64,000 nt of DNA from Acanthosepion esculentum. Its lineage: Eukaryota; Mollusca; Cephalopoda; Sepiida; Sepiidae. The translations under genes were made by a program, and so were the position numbers. Each line of letters opens with the position of its first letter. Within the stretch, counting starts at the first letter, position 1. Shown one piece after another: positions 34,657 to 46,273 of the stretch. The DNA is taken from the NCBI GenBank assembly GCA_964036315.1, contig OZ038482.1:13079785-13143784 (forward strand), given 5' to 3'. A model generated the notes under the pieces. It made no database searches. It was not told where the DNA came from and worked only from the letters and a program-made list of their open reading frames with translations.

Positions 34657-36157
34657 AAATAAGTCCTTTGACTGCCTGTATCAAAGAGGCAGTTCAATTT
34701 GTATTTATGTTTCCCTTTAGAAACAGCAATTGCCACTATCGGTAAAATATAAGGCTGCTCCTGTGTGCCAGTGTTGGTACACACGTGCGTGGAAGCAGAT
34801 GAACTGTTTCCACTCTTATCTGCTTCATCACAAAGAGGGGTAACGTGGCCTCGGGATTTGCAATTTGCACATTTTCGAGGTAATTTATTTGCTTTGCTAT
34901 AGCATTCTTCCGTTCTATGACTAGCACTTGTACAAAAAGAGCACAAGCCCATCTCCCTACACCTAGAACGTCTCCACTCAAGTGAGGAATATTTTGAACA
35001 ATGGTTCATGGTGTGCCCGTTGATGTTGCAAAATCTACAATGTCTAGTAATTTTGCTAGATTTTATTGCAAAGTTTTCCAATGTTGGAACATTTTTCTTT
35101 GCGTTGTTGTTCTTAGTATAATTCCCTTCCCGCGACTTGAAATTGTCTTGGTGGGAATTAGGCTTTTTTAAAAAAATTGTTTTAATTAAGGTTTTTATAA
35201 CCTCGTTGTAACTATAAAAAATCTGATTGATTTTTGAGTAGTTACTATCAACTTTCCGGATTAATTCTTTTTGAAGATTTGAGGGTAATTTTGAAAAGAT
35301 TATATGGCTGATTAGTTCATAGCCTGGAGTGTTTTCTTCAAAAAATCCAAATTATACTAGGTTTTTAATTCAGATAGGTCAGCTTTAATTTCTGAGAAAA
35401 ATCTTTTTATGTTGACAAACTCTGGGTCATATTTAGGGGTACTGTCCAGCAATTGTTTAAAAATTTCATCAATAATGAGAGGAATATCCAAAAATTCCCT
35501 TCTCAACAAATTGATGGCCACTTCAAGGTTTTCATCTTCTAACGAAAGATGAGACACTAACTGAGACGCGTAGCCAGTTAAAAAAAACTTTTTAAAAGCG
35601 ACAGCTTGGCCTTTTTTGAGTGTACAGCGTCCACACAGTTTTCAAATTGAACCAGGAAATTTTTAAATTCAAATTTACCGGCTTGTATTCCACTGAATTT
35701 AACACACTGCAACCTTGGGGCTGAAACGCACGAGGTTGTGAGTGGCACTTGTGGATTTTGAACTGGGAACTATCTGTATTGGAACTCGAAATATTCTCTT
35801 CCAGTCCCGTGAGCCTTTTAAATATGTTGTAAACGAACTCCGCCCCTAACTGTTCGTCTTCCAACATACCGCTTTTTTCTAAATTAATATCGACTTTTTC
35901 ACAAGCTTCACTTATTTTTGTGTTAATTGCGTCGACCTCTGTCAACCATTTATTTATAAGGCTTTCTTGTTTTTTTAAAATAAGTCTTATTTAAGGATGC
36001 TTCTGCTGCCATTAATTCAACGGCAGAAGTTATTTTCCTTTTAAAGGAATCCCTATTAAAAATTAAGGCTCTAACACCCTTAATCTGCTTAAAGTCATTC
36101 TTCCTGCTGAGCGAACGATATCTACACAAACAAATTAAGAACAAAGGAAATAAAAAA
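34657..36157 (-). pseudogene. BEL/Pao gag and start of protease
   Basis: The N-terminal part (36110-35950) reads VRALIFNRDSFKRKITSAVE; the middle (35945-35357) has FVYNIFKRLTGLEENI and a DUF1759-like stretch (LVSHLSLEDENLEVAINLLR). The end (35081-34660) has three knuckles, CRFCNINGHTMNHC, CSFCTSASHRTEEC and CANCKSRGHVTPLC (all C-x2-C-x4-H-x4-C), then the aspartic protease motif LFDTGSQRTYFS. Frameshifts near 35940, 35590 and 35350 break it. Gag would coat the RNA in cytoplasmic particles. Confidence 0.9.
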
Positions 36158-36299
36158 GTTATCTTCATCTTCATTGCTATATTCACAACGTTTCAGCATT
36201 CTTCAGGTGATTGGAATTTCGAACCGAACCCTTTATTTCGTCCACCGGGGTTGACTGTTCTAGTTCCACGTGCCATGCCTCTTCTCATTTATTTCCCTC

Positions 36300-36415
36300 A
36301 ACTCTCAAGTTTGGTGCACCACTGCTGTGGCCTGGTACTGAATTCATTCCTCTTTGGGTCAAGTCACTGGCTCTTACCAATGTCTTTATCCACTGGGCCA
36401 TGTATGCTTGAGGAC
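36300..36415 (-). repeat. tRNA-derived SINE-like segment
   Basis: The minus strand has A-box TGGCCCAGTGGATAA and a B-box-like GAATTCAGTACC about 50 bases on, with a GTGACTTGACCCAAAGAGG middle shared with 2546-2637. Confidence 0.5.
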
Positions 36416-36462
36416 ACCTGAAGTAGGCCGGAGCCTACAACAGTCGAAACGTTGTGAATTTG
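36416..36462 (+). ncRNA. Hammerhead-like core, degenerate
   Basis: CCTGAAGTAGGCCGGAG is followed by GTCGAAACGTTGTGAA. The core has CTGAAGT in place of CTGAAGA, so it is probably inactive. Confidence 0.35.
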
Positions 36463-36604
36463 GCAATGAAGCTCAGGATAACATGCCAAATAATGTAGAT
36501 AATGCAAACAATCTTCTTGCTTGATATTTAAGGATCCCCTCCTGATCTTGTACCAGATTTAGATAAAGTTAATAAACATCCATCTTTTGTCTATCTAACT
36601 GTTA

Positions 36605-36760
36605 ATACCATACAGATGCGCGGGTGGTGTTACGGTTATCGTCGTTGAAAGGTTAAATCGGAGATCTGAGTTCAAATTCCGATAAAGTCGATTGCTTTCA
36701 CTTTCACACTAATGCTCTTGGGAAGGGCATCAATTCACCTTTTTCCAACTAGAGATTAAA
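36605..36760 (+). repeat. tRNA-derived SINE
   Basis: The tRNA-like head GGTGTTACGGTTATCGTCG, B-box GAGTTCAAATTCC (36668-36680) and a body with GGGAAGGGCATC are a combination common in cephalopod and other molluscan SINEs. Confidence 0.6.
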
Positions 36761-37106
36761 TAACAGAGTAGAGTGGGCTATTTTGCCTTGAGTGGCAGCC
36801 AGTCTAGTAGAAGGCCAATTTTGAATTCAAAATTTGAAGAGAACTGTTTGGAGGCCTTGTGGCACATTCTGGCACATTCTGCATCATTTCGCTGTAAGCA
36901 TTTCTTTCGAAAAGTCTGGCTGGTTTTCTAGAAGTCTCACCAACAGAATCAATTTACATCTGTGGGCAGTCTGGAAATTCCGTTCGAAAATTAACTCGTG
37001 GGTCCTCAGACGTCGAAATCAATGGGAGAGTCCACTAAATATGTGCATTCATACGAGTGTGCGAGTGCTTACTTGCGTGTGTGCACGTTAATGTAACGTG
37101 AGCGTA
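36761..37106. other. No recognisable feature
   Basis: The open frame at 36834-37091 has no family resemblance. Confidence 0.35.
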
Positions 37107-37625
37107 TATACCGTATTTTCCGGCTTACAAGACGGTGTGGCTTGGAAGACGCACCCTAATATTGGAAAGAAATTTCTGAGAAAATAAATGTCATTCTAAT
37201 ACAACACATTCACCATGCGTCCCTCATACTGGCGCCACGTGTTGTTTACATTAATCACTCGTCCGATTTTGTTTGTATGGTAATGGCATACTAGTCAAGA
37301 GCAGAAAGGTTCCCGCAGCTGCTAGTAAACAGAGCATGTTTACGCTTGTGGCTCGGCTCCAGGAAGTTTTATAGTCTTGGAAATACTTGTAACAGCTAAT
37401 TGCTGAGGTTGCATCATATAAAAGGCTGAATTAGATAGATAGCTAACATTCTAGTGTAATGACTCAACATACAAATCCACGTCTCTATCAGTTATGCCAA
37501 TTAGGTGAACGTCCAAGCGTACTTGAGCCTGGGCGTTGCCTTACATTCGTCTTAGAAGACGCATACGTATTTTCAGGCTATTTTTAGGAAAAATGTGCGT
37601 CTTGAAAGCTGTAAAAAGGGTAGTC
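37107..37625. mobile_element. MITE-like element with CCGTATTTTCCGG terminus
   Basis: The left end TACCGTATTTTCCGGCTTAC plus AAGACG is matched, inverted and imperfectly, at 37590-37625 (CGTCTTGAAAGCTGTAAAAA). GAAGACGCA words sit inside both ends. About 520 bp, no ORF. The CCGTATTTTCCGG end is typical of a widespread DNA-transposon-derived repeat; superfamily not assigned. Confidence 0.45.
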
Positions 37626-39145
37626 CTAAATGATTTATACTTTCATGTTTCTATACAGATGTGTGTAAAATGCACATACAGAAAACTGTGTTCATTTTGA
37701 GTATGTAGGGAGAGCGTAGTGTTGATCTAACTTGACATCCAATCAGAAAGGATCATACTACGAGAACTGACACTCCGCCTTTGAATGAGCTTAGCCCCCC
37801 CCCCCACCTCACTCTTTGCGTCTTCTTCCGTTATGTCTATCTACATCTCTTTTATCTCTATTTCTTTTTCCTTTATCATTCTCCCTTTTTATACTCTTTA
37901 GATGTCACTTTTCTTTCTTTTTTCTTGCTACCTCAACGATATGCTTTTCTCTATCTTTTCTCGTGTACTGATTGGCCGTTGCTTTCAGAGTGAATATGAA
38001 TCAAGCTTCGCTTGAAACTTGGACATTCATAGGCAAAAATATTCAAATGATTAAGAAGGATTTTGAGGATAATTAAATGAAGGAAACCAAAGAAAATTTG
38101 CGCAACAACGCTTCAAACTCGATTGAAAGTGATTTACGCTTTGCAATGCCTTCACCAAGCAGAACACAACAAAGACGTTGAAAGCTTATCGGCTGTAATG
38201 AAAGAAAATCAGTGACTGACAGTAAGAGATTTATATGAATATGAAGTTAAGATAATTGTCTACAAAATACAAATGGTTTATTTTGGCTTTCATCACAGAA
38301 GAATTTGTAATAACCTATTTCTTTTGAATGTTAGTTACAGTGCAAGAAGGTGAAAGTCATTCACATGTCTATAAATCATAATTACCATTTTAACAGTAGT
38401 AAAATACGTCTAACAAAACATCATATTACTTTGAATATCTCCCAATCGAGAGTCTATATTTGGTTACTGTGTTGATTTCTAGCATTTCCCAAAGTTAAAA
38501 CCGCCATTGAAAGTAAGATTTTCCTGGCCATGGATAAGATTAAAGCGAATATGGTGAAGCATCTGATGGACGTATTCAACTTTCAGGTTCATGGAGGTCA
38601 CAATATTTAAAGACCTTGTATTCAAGCAATATTGTAGGTATTTCGCTTTTCAGTAAATATTACTTAAAGAAATATAAATGAAATGTAATTCTGTTTACTG
38701 AATGTGTTTTGCCTGTTGAATAGATTGAAGGAAAAGAAATAGCAGATGTGAATGAAAATGTGGTGATCAAATGTTGGTCGAATTAAAAGGATGTCGAATT
38801 GTAGGGCTTGTAGGCATATTGAAAACCAACACAGCAATCAGTGGACTTTTGGAAAGTATTTCGTCTTATTCATGTGTGGCTGGGGAGTGGTGGTTACATG
38901 CTTTCATTGTCAAAAGAGTGATATGAAAATTTCACGTTCATTTCCAGCTGACAAAACACACATACAAAAATAGATTCTTTTTTTTATTATGTTCACTGAA
39001 AAGATATGAAAAATCTTTTTGTGACTGAAAGAAAATCCCATGAAAGTCGGAAGGAATTACATCCCTAGTGCAGAACGATGCATCAGAATTTCTTATTTAG
39101 AAAAAGAAATTAAACCCGAAAATATTACCTGTGCATAAAAAGTTG

Positions 39146-39149
<4 letters not shown>
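37626..39149. other. No gene recognised
   Basis: AT-rich with a pyrimidine tract near 37800-37930. Short frames only. Confidence 0.4.
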
Positions 39150-39180
<31 letters not shown>

Positions 39181-39375
39181 TTTTTATATATGTAGTTGTC
39201 TGTACATAGGCTTATATGCGTATAGGTGTGTAATTGCAAAATAGATACAGAGGGGCTATATATTAATTATATGCGCGCATCTATCTATCTATCTATCTAT
39301 CTATCTTAGGATTTTTCTGTTAGTGGCATGTCACAATGACAGTAGTAGTTAAATCCATTGTCAATCATGCATATA

Positions 39376-39456
<81 letters not shown>

Positions 39457-39655
39457 GTATATATATAAAAATGTACGTATGCATGTATGTGCGTGCATAT
39501 ATTAACTTATACAAATATAAGTAACAATAAGACTGTTGTGTTGCGTGTTATACTTACCTAGCCTTATCTAATGTATGCTATCTCTCTCTCTCCCAACCGA
39601 TCTCTTTTTGTAAGCAAACACACACATGCGCAATCGCGCGCGCATACACACAAGC

Positions 39656-39690
<35 letters not shown>

Positions 39691-39700
39691 TGTGTGTATG
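39150..39700. repeat. Cluster of (TG)n, (ATCT)n, (TA)n and (GTAT)n microsatellites
   Basis: (TG)n 39152-39178, (ATCT)n 39280-39305, (TA)n 39386-39444 and (TATG)n 39661-39692. Confidence 0.95.
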
Positions 39701-40049
39701 TATGCGTGTGTTTGTGTGAGTGAGGTTGGAGCGAATGAGAAATCTTAGTTGTTTAGCCGGGTGGTCTGAAATCAGAGATTAAAAGAAGAAAGATAGAAAG
39801 AGTTCAATAGCTTTGCAGTGTGTCTCGGGGTTGTGGAGTGAGACGAGTTTTGACGGGTAGCCATAAGGGAAAGAAGAATGTCAATAGAAAAGAAATCACG
39901 AAGATTTATGGATAGAAAATGAGGAAATGAAACTGGCAGGAAACATCAAAAAAAGAACAAAAAAAGATGCGTAAATGAATGAAAAGCAAATAAAACGTCT
40001 ACAGCAACAGCAGCGGCGGCCGTAGTAGTGACGAGACGAGCTCGAGGAG
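39701..40049. other. No recognisable feature
   Basis: Purine-rich, no gene. Confidence 0.4.
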
Positions 40050-40690
40050 TAAGATGATAATAATAATAATAATGATAATAATAATAATCATGCTGATGAT
40101 AATAATAATAATAATAATGATGGTGATGATGATGATGATGATGATGTTAATAATGATAATAATAATGATAATAATAATAATCATGCTGATGATAATTATG
40201 ATATAATAATGATGATGATGATGATGATGATAATAATAATCATGATAATAATGATAATAATAATAATCATGCAGATGATAATAATTATAATAATAATGAT
40301 GATGATGATGATAATAATGATAATAATAATGATAATAATAATAATCATGCTGACGATAATAATAATAATGATGATGATGATGATTATGTTAATAATCATA
40401 ATAATAATGATGATGATGATAATAATCATGCTGATGATAATAATTATGATAATAATGATGATGATAATGATGATAATAATCATAATAATAATGATAATAA
40501 TAATAATGATGATGATAATAATGATAATGATATTGATGATAATAATAATAAGCATAATAATAATAATGATAATAATAATGATAATAATAATGATGATAAT
40601 CATGCTGATGATAATAATAATGATGGTGATCATCATCATCATGATAATAATAATAATAATCATAACAATAATGATAATAATAAAAATAAA
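40050..40690. repeat. 640-bp (ATA/ATG)n trinucleotide tract
   Basis: Continuous trinucleotide repeat of TAA and TGA units, with CATGCTGATGATAATAAT recurring as a longer-range motif about every 60-110 bp. The poly-Ile/poly-Met frames are artefacts. Confidence 0.97.
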
Positions 40691-40924
40691 TTAGAAAAAT
40701 ATTAAAAATGTTGGCATTGTGAAGAAAAAAGAGAACACCTTAAAAAGCAATGAAGCAAGTTGCCCGAAAGGAATTACAAAAGCATACACGTCTGGGTTGG
40801 AATTGTTGTACACGAGAAACAGTGCAAACGACTTTGTTTCCACCATATAAATAAATGGTATCAGTATAAAGTAGAGACTGTAATACTGTTCCACTGTCGG
40901 AAAGTGCAAGATAAGTTGCTGTTG

Positions 40925-41125
40925 GAGTAGAGGCGGTTACATTTAAAAGGTGAAAGTGCGGGACCGAGATGTCAATCTAGTAGCACGCTTAAATCCATGA
41001 AATTTGGGTACCAGTGAAAGTAGCTCGTCAGAGCAGTTGCCATGAAAATATTTGTAGAAAAGACAGAGGGAAGCCACAGCACGTCTGTGAGAAAGTGACT
41101 GTAGATGAGACAGAAAATATCGCTA
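40925..41125 (-). pseudogene. Old jockey-group LINE fragment
   Basis: Colinear with 33890-34050 (GAGCAGTTGCCATGAAAATA; CGTCTGTGAGAAAGTGACTG), but more diverged than the nested copies. Confidence 0.7.
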
Positions 41126-41129
41126 ACGA

Positions 41130-41250
41130 AATATGAAAGACATGGCTACACAGAGGACACCTGAAGCAAAAAACGGAATTCATCATAATCGCAGCCCAGA
41201 ACGAATGCCTCAGGACAAACTATACTAATAAGAAGATTGACAAAACATAC
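41130..41250 (+). pseudogene. Fragment of a second non-LTR RT family, C-terminus
   Basis: The plus strand encodes KTWLHRGHLKQKTEFIIIAA followed by QNECLRTNYTNKKIDKT. This parallels the conserved 'AAQ(D/E)QxLxTNxIKxKIDKT' tail of endonuclease-RT elements. Fragment only. Confidence 0.5.
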
Positions 41251-41379
41251 AAAAAGTTGATTAAAAGATTTTCTCTATTTTATCTCATCGGCAATTCTTT
41301 TTGTTGTAAAAATGTAGGAATCCAAGTTTTATCGTCCATCTTAAATAGATTTTATGAACGCGCCTGGATTGAATTTATT

Positions 41380-41381
<2 letters not shown>

Positions 41382-41446
<65 letters not shown>
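41382..41446. repeat. (GA)n microsatellite
   Basis: About 32 GA units. Confidence 0.97.
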
Positions 41447-41447
<1 letters not shown>

Positions 41448-41984
41448 AAATTAAATTGTGAATAGGAGTAAGATAGAGAGAGAAGTGTGCGAGAGACAAG
41501 GAAAATGAAAATGAAAAAGTTAAGGACACGGAGAGAGAAAAAAAAATCTGTACGCAACACAATATAAATATTCATGATAACATTAATATTCATGAGGATA
41601 AAAAAGCCAAAAACAAAAACAAATATCAATTTTGGATTCAAGTATATTCAATAAACTCTTTAAAATGCGATTTAGATGCTGAACTGTATTATGAAGAAAA
41701 GTTTTCCTTTCATTCTTTTAATTCCAAGCACAAAGAACTGAAGACAGTAACACTCAGGATAAATATGTTGATGATAATATCGACGATATTGATAAAGCGA
41801 CCAAACTGATAACAGAAAAGGCAATGACGATCAATTGTTGCTAACGATGCTTTGATAGTATTCCCCGAAAATATTTCCATACCATTCCTGTTTCCATCCA
41901 AGACGACCAAAAACCTTTAGGCCATGCTAGCCTCAGGTATTTGAATGTAGAAAACTGAAAATATAACTCCTTTGAGCTGACGTG

Positions 41985-42440
41985 CAATCATTTCGTCCCA
42001 AGCAAGGCGATAAAACCACTAAGACGCAAAAAGCTGTTACTGAAAATAAAAAAAAGGCGCAAAACAAGGAGAAAGACCAATAAAAGAAGAAGATTCAATG
42101 ACGAGAGAAGGTGGCAATTGGCATTGCTTTTAAATTTTTGAAGATCAAATTTGATTGGAAAGGAAAAAAAAAAAACGCGGATGAGATTTCCACAAGCGAG
42201 TTGTGCGAGAGAAAAAAACTGTTAGTGTAGGACTTATAATTACGTCTGGCAATTTCAACTGTAAAATAACGAAATCTGGTATTGCTCTGAAATTCGTAAA
42301 TTTGACGTACCAATGATAAAAGTTTAGGAGAACAATTACCATGAAAATATTTATAGAAAAGTGGAAGGGAAGATATGTTACGGCGGTGGGTAAATGACTA
42401 AAGTTGAGGTGCCAGGTCAGAACCGATAACATTGCAAGCC
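41985..42440 (-). pseudogene. Old jockey-group LINE fragment, 3' end
   Basis: Starts at the family 3' terminus (CGTCCCAAGCAAGGCGAT, 41995) and runs to the region equivalent to GPDLSSRLQSLSHRR. Many substitutions, with an AAGGAAAAAAAAAAAACG insertion. Confidence 0.7.
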
Positions 42441-42469
42441 TTGCCTATCTATCTCATTCTGATCAGTAT

Positions 42470-42532
42470 ATATGTATGTATGCATGTATGTATGTATGTA
42501 TGTATGTATGTATGTATGTATCTATCTATCTA

Positions 42533-42588
<56 letters not shown>

Positions 42589-42606
42589 GTCTGTCTCATT
42601 CTGTTC

Positions 42607-42654
<48 letters not shown>

Positions 42655-42655
42655 C

Positions 42656-42701
<46 letters not shown>

Positions 42702-42719
42702 GTCTGTCTCATTCTGTTC

Positions 42720-42778
<59 letters not shown>

Positions 42779-42796
42779 GTCTGTCTCATTCTGTTC

Positions 42797-42847
<51 letters not shown>

Positions 42848-42865
42848 GTCTGTCTCATTCTGTTC

Positions 42866-42917
<52 letters not shown>

Positions 42918-42966
42918 CCTATCTATCTATCTATCTATCTATCTATCTGTCTGTCTCATTCTGTTC

Positions 42967-43041
<75 letters not shown>

Positions 43042-43059
43042 GTCTGTCTCATTCTGTTC

Positions 43060-43114
<55 letters not shown>

Positions 43115-43132
43115 GTCTGTCTCATTCTGTTC

Positions 43133-43194
<62 letters not shown>

Positions 43195-43195
43195 C
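42470..43195. repeat. Higher-order (TATC)n array
   Basis: (TATG)n passes into (TATC)n. The TATC run is interrupted seven times by the same TGTCTGTCTCATTCTGTTCA insert, giving a higher-order unit of about 70-115 bp. The 'YLSI' frames are artefacts. Confidence 0.97.
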
Positions 43196-43709
43196 GAACT
43201 TCACGTAAAACTGCATAATACCTTATTTTGTGAACATAATGTAAATATTTCTTCCTGTCATTGTCTCGGCGACAGTTTGAATTTTTCGATATTTTGACAA
43301 ATCATTCATAATTACTGGAAAGAATTACATGAATGTATGAATAAGCGATGCATAAGGGGAAGGGGGATAATGGGAATATAAGAATAACTCGAAAAAGACG
43401 AACAAGAATATAAAGAATAGCAAAAGAGCTCAAATGTAAAACTAACAGGACAATAGGATGAAAAAAAAAAGAGTATAGAATAACAGGAATAATAGAAATA
43501 CAGGCACATAAAAGTAAGAATAATATAAACAAATTAAAAAAGGAATAACGGGAATTTGGGAATAACAGAATGCTGGAAATATAGAAATAAAAGGATTATA
43601 AGAATAAAAAAGATTTAAGGAAAAAAGAGAAAGAAGAATAGCAAAAGCATATATCGAACAGGAATTTAAGAACATCGGAATAATAGGAAGATCATAAAAA
43701 TTCTAAAAA

Positions 43710-43711
<2 letters not shown>
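43196..43711. other. A-rich, GAATAA-rich degenerate repeat
   Basis: Many AATAAGAATA/GGAATA words, i.e. a decayed simple repeat. No gene. Confidence 0.5.
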
Positions 43712-43745
<34 letters not shown>

Positions 43746-43937
43746 AAGTAGGAGTTTTTTAAAAATATATTCCACACAGGTAAAGTATAAGGAAAAGAAG
43801 TTTAAAATACAGCTGTAGCCTTTGATAATATTTATTTAGAGTTACTTTACGAGTTTCACTATTCTCTGATTTTCAAGGGGTTCGTGACATATCATGGTAT
43901 AGCCACACATCTCTCCATCTCAATTTAACTTTTGAGA

Positions 43938-44014
<77 letters not shown>

Positions 44015-44022
44015 ATGATTTT

Positions 44023-44063
<41 letters not shown>

Positions 44064-44249
44064 TTTCAAAAGTTAAATTGAGATGGAGAGATGTGTGGCT
44101 ATACCGTGATATGTCTCGCACCTCTTGAAAATCAGAGAATAGTGAAACTCGTAAAGTAACTCTAAATAAGTATTCTCAAAGACTACAGCTGTATTTTAAA
44201 CTTATTTTCCTTATATATATATATATATCTATCTATATCTATCTATCTA

Positions 44250-44320
<71 letters not shown>

Positions 44321-44325
44321 GCGTG
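43712..44325. repeat. ~150-bp inverted repeat around (TA)n(TG)n(TA)n
   Basis: 43789-43940 is the reverse complement of 44061-44212 at over 90% by eye. (TA)n lies outside both arms and (TA)n(TG)n(TA)n in the loop. In the right arm CTTGAAAATCAGAGAATAGT is followed by GAAACTCG, a hammerhead-like order seen in Penelope terminal repeats. Confidence 0.85.
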
Positions 44326-44332
44326 TGTATAT

Positions 44333-44631
44333 ACAGTGCTACGCAAAAGTAAGTGAACCCCTAAGATAATATTAAAAAATTGTCTGTATTTTCCTGATAA
44401 TCAACAAATCTTTATTAAACAATATATTCATTAAGAAAAGCATTTATTAAACGAATTGCAACCACTTTCAAAACATTTTTCAAGCTAGAATGAAAATAAT
44501 AATTAAAAATTGAAAAATAAGATGTGAACCCTTTCATTGAATATATGGCGACCCCTCCGGCGTCGACCAGTATTTTTCTATATTTTCTTTTAAGTTTCTG
44601 GCTTATATTCACTTACTTTTGCGCAGTATTA
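44333..44631. mobile_element. MITE of the Tc1/mariner superfamily
   Basis: Left TIR CAGTGCTACGCAAAAGTAAG (44334) is matched by the inverted right TIR CTTACTTTTGCGCAGTATTA. TA lies at both outer edges. The inside is ~250 bp of AT-rich sequence without a transposase, so it is non-autonomous. Confidence 0.85.
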
Positions 44632-44636
44632 TATAT

Positions 44637-45061
44637 ATTGGGTCGGGACAAAAGTTCGTAGCGTTTTCTAAATTAATCTTAAAAAGAATATTTAGATATT
44701 TATACATAGATTTTTCAACTATGCATGTGCCATTTTGTTCCATTAACTAGTGGTAGCTGCATGGTTTCTTTCCCCCTTGGTATCTTTCTGGGCGATGAAT
44801 TGGCTTAAGTGATTTTGAAAAGATTTCATTGAAGTTTATTCTATTAAGATAATTTTGTAGTGATCCAATCTGAAGGTGCAGAGTCAAGTGAGTACTGTGG
44901 GAGTTGAAGAACATACCTGTCAAGACTTTCTGATTTCGTAGAGGAAGTTCGTCATACCCATTTCCTTCTTCCAATTCAACCAGATACATAGCATCACCTT
45001 CTCCAGATGCTAACCGGTTCTTGCGAGGATTTAAAAATGTCCCATTTCGTTTCTCCAGGAC

Positions 45062-45062
<1 letters not shown>
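44637..45062 (-). mobile_element. Mariner element, 3' fragment
   Basis: The minus strand ends in the TIR AACGCTACGAACTTTTGTCC plus CGACCCAA. Before it are transposase C-terminal words (SAPSDW; RPERYQGGKK; LMEQNGTCIVEKSMYKYL) in shifting frames. The 5' part is missing; the break is at the (TA)n at 45065. Confidence 0.8.

Positions 45063-45064
<2 letters not shown>

Positions 45065-45117
<53 letters not shown>
45065..45117. repeat. (TA)n microsatellite
   Basis: About 26 TA units. Confidence 0.97.
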
Positions 45118-45122
<5 letters not shown>

Positions 45123-45204
45123 CATTTTTATGTTTATACATTCTTTTTATAGATACAAATATTTAAGTAAATGCTCTGTTAATAATAAACAGTATTAAAC
45201 AACA

Positions 45205-45350
45205 TTTACCGGCCTGAATGTCCGAGAAATTTTCACAGAATATATGCGTCCTCTGAGTGTTGACTTCAATGTTCACTTTTATATTTACATACGCTCTATC
45301 TCTGATATTGAGCACTTATCCCTAAATATAGCACACCTTAAAACTATATT
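45205..45350 (+). repeat. Penelope-type terminal-repeat-like sequence
   Basis: Plus strand GTGTTGACTTCAATGTTCAC, TTATATTTACATACGCTC and GATATTGAGCACTTATCCC match the minus-strand sequence left of the hammerhead at 53830. The core (CCTGAATGTCCGAGAAATTT) is degenerate. Confidence 0.6.
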
Positions 45351-45351
45351 T

Positions 45352-45354
<3 letters not shown>

Positions 45355-45408
<54 letters not shown>
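45355..45408. repeat. (CA)n microsatellite
   Basis: Runs up to the TIR of the next element. Confidence 0.97.
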
Positions 45409-45410
<2 letters not shown>

Positions 45411-46273
45411 GGGTGCGATGGGTAAATTATGACTATTTTAATTTTTTTTATTTCGCGCATTTTTTTTTGTTTTTCATTTTGTTGACTGCGCAGTATCGTA
45501 GGGTCAGTTGGGCACCGTCTGTTAGAAAAAGAGCACCAAGAAGCAATTCATTCCGTCAGAAAATTGGAAACAGCATGTTGTACTGCTTGGCATTCGCGCC
45601 GGAAACACCAATACGAACATTTGTGTGTCAATCTGAGGACAGTGCAGATGATTCCGAAAGAGTTGAATCATATATCCAGTCAACATTATGGTGTTTGAAA
45701 TGATCACTCGTAATGACGACATTATACCTCCATTCATCTTCCCACGGGGCCCCAGACTCAATACGGAGGCCTACATCAAGTGACTTGAGGATGTAGTGCT
45801 GCCCTGGGTCAAGAGGGTGGCTGTTGGAAGATCTTATGTCTGGCAACAGGACTCTGCATCATGCCACACAAGCAAGAGAACCCAGTCATGGCTATCAGAC
45901 AATTTCTGCGACCACATCACTCCTTACATCTGTCCATCTAACTCCCCAGACTGTAATCCCCTTGATTATTATGTGTGGGACTTAGTTGAGTGAAAGTCCA
46001 ACAAAACTCCTTGTAACATCGAAGATGAACAGAAGGCAAGGATTATGGCAGCATTCACCAATTTAAAGAAGGTGAGTTTCCAGAAGAGTTGCAGGAGATT
46101 CTGAAGTCTTCTGGAGGCCGTGGTTGAAGCCAATGGCGATTTTATTGAATAAATTGACTCTTTAACATTTCAGGATATTTTTGTGTAATTTAAGTAAATA
46201 TACCTGTTAAAATGAAATGTCAGTGTTTTCATTTTTGTGTCATTTAGACGACAATTTATCTATCGCACCCTCT
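45409..46273 (+). mobile_element. maT-like (Tc1/mariner) transposon, 5'-deleted
   Basis: TIRs GGGTGCGATGGGTAAATT (45411) and AATTTATCTATCGCACCC (to 46270) are inverted matches. The transposase C-half reads VLPWVKRVAVGRSYVWQQDS, ASCHTSKRTQSWLSDNFCDH, PSNSPDCNPLDYYVWDLVE. The Asp in QQDSASCH and the Asp in NPLDYYVW fit a D,D37D-type (maT) triad in place of DDE. Stops occur after EAYIK and DLVE; the DNA-binding half is missing. Confidence 0.85.

Larger units (their letters stand above)
29380..36157 (-). mobile_element. BEL/Pao LTR retrotransposon, decayed and interrupted
   Basis: Minus-strand order is gag (36157-34700), protease, RT, RNase H, integrase, ending near 29380. That domain order, the DUF1759/DUF1758-type gag-protease and the DUF5641-type integrase tail define BEL/Pao. 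A LINE (33388-34656) sits inside the protease coding region. The left flank may include a remnant LTR, but no matching 5' LTR is visible: the right end is cut at a hammerhead repeat at 36158. At least four in-frame stops and two frameshifts make it inactive. Confidence 0.92.
36158..36520. repeat. Palindromic hammerhead-arm repeat with tRNA-like core, second example
   Basis: The left arm (36158-36280, minus sense) and right arm (36416-36520, plus sense) are homologous to the arms at 2328-2840. The minus-sense core at 36178-36206 keeps CTGAAGA and GAAAC but has lost most of stem II. The unit abuts the truncated gag end of the BEL/Pao element. Confidence 0.65.

Noticed and set aside
40196..40694. 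Poly-Ile and poly-Met frames on both strands
   Set aside because: Translation of an ATA/ATG trinucleotide tract.
42404..43297. 297-codon and overlapping 248-codon open frames
   Set aside because: YLSI repeats come from (TATC)n read without stops; it is a simple repeat, not a gene.
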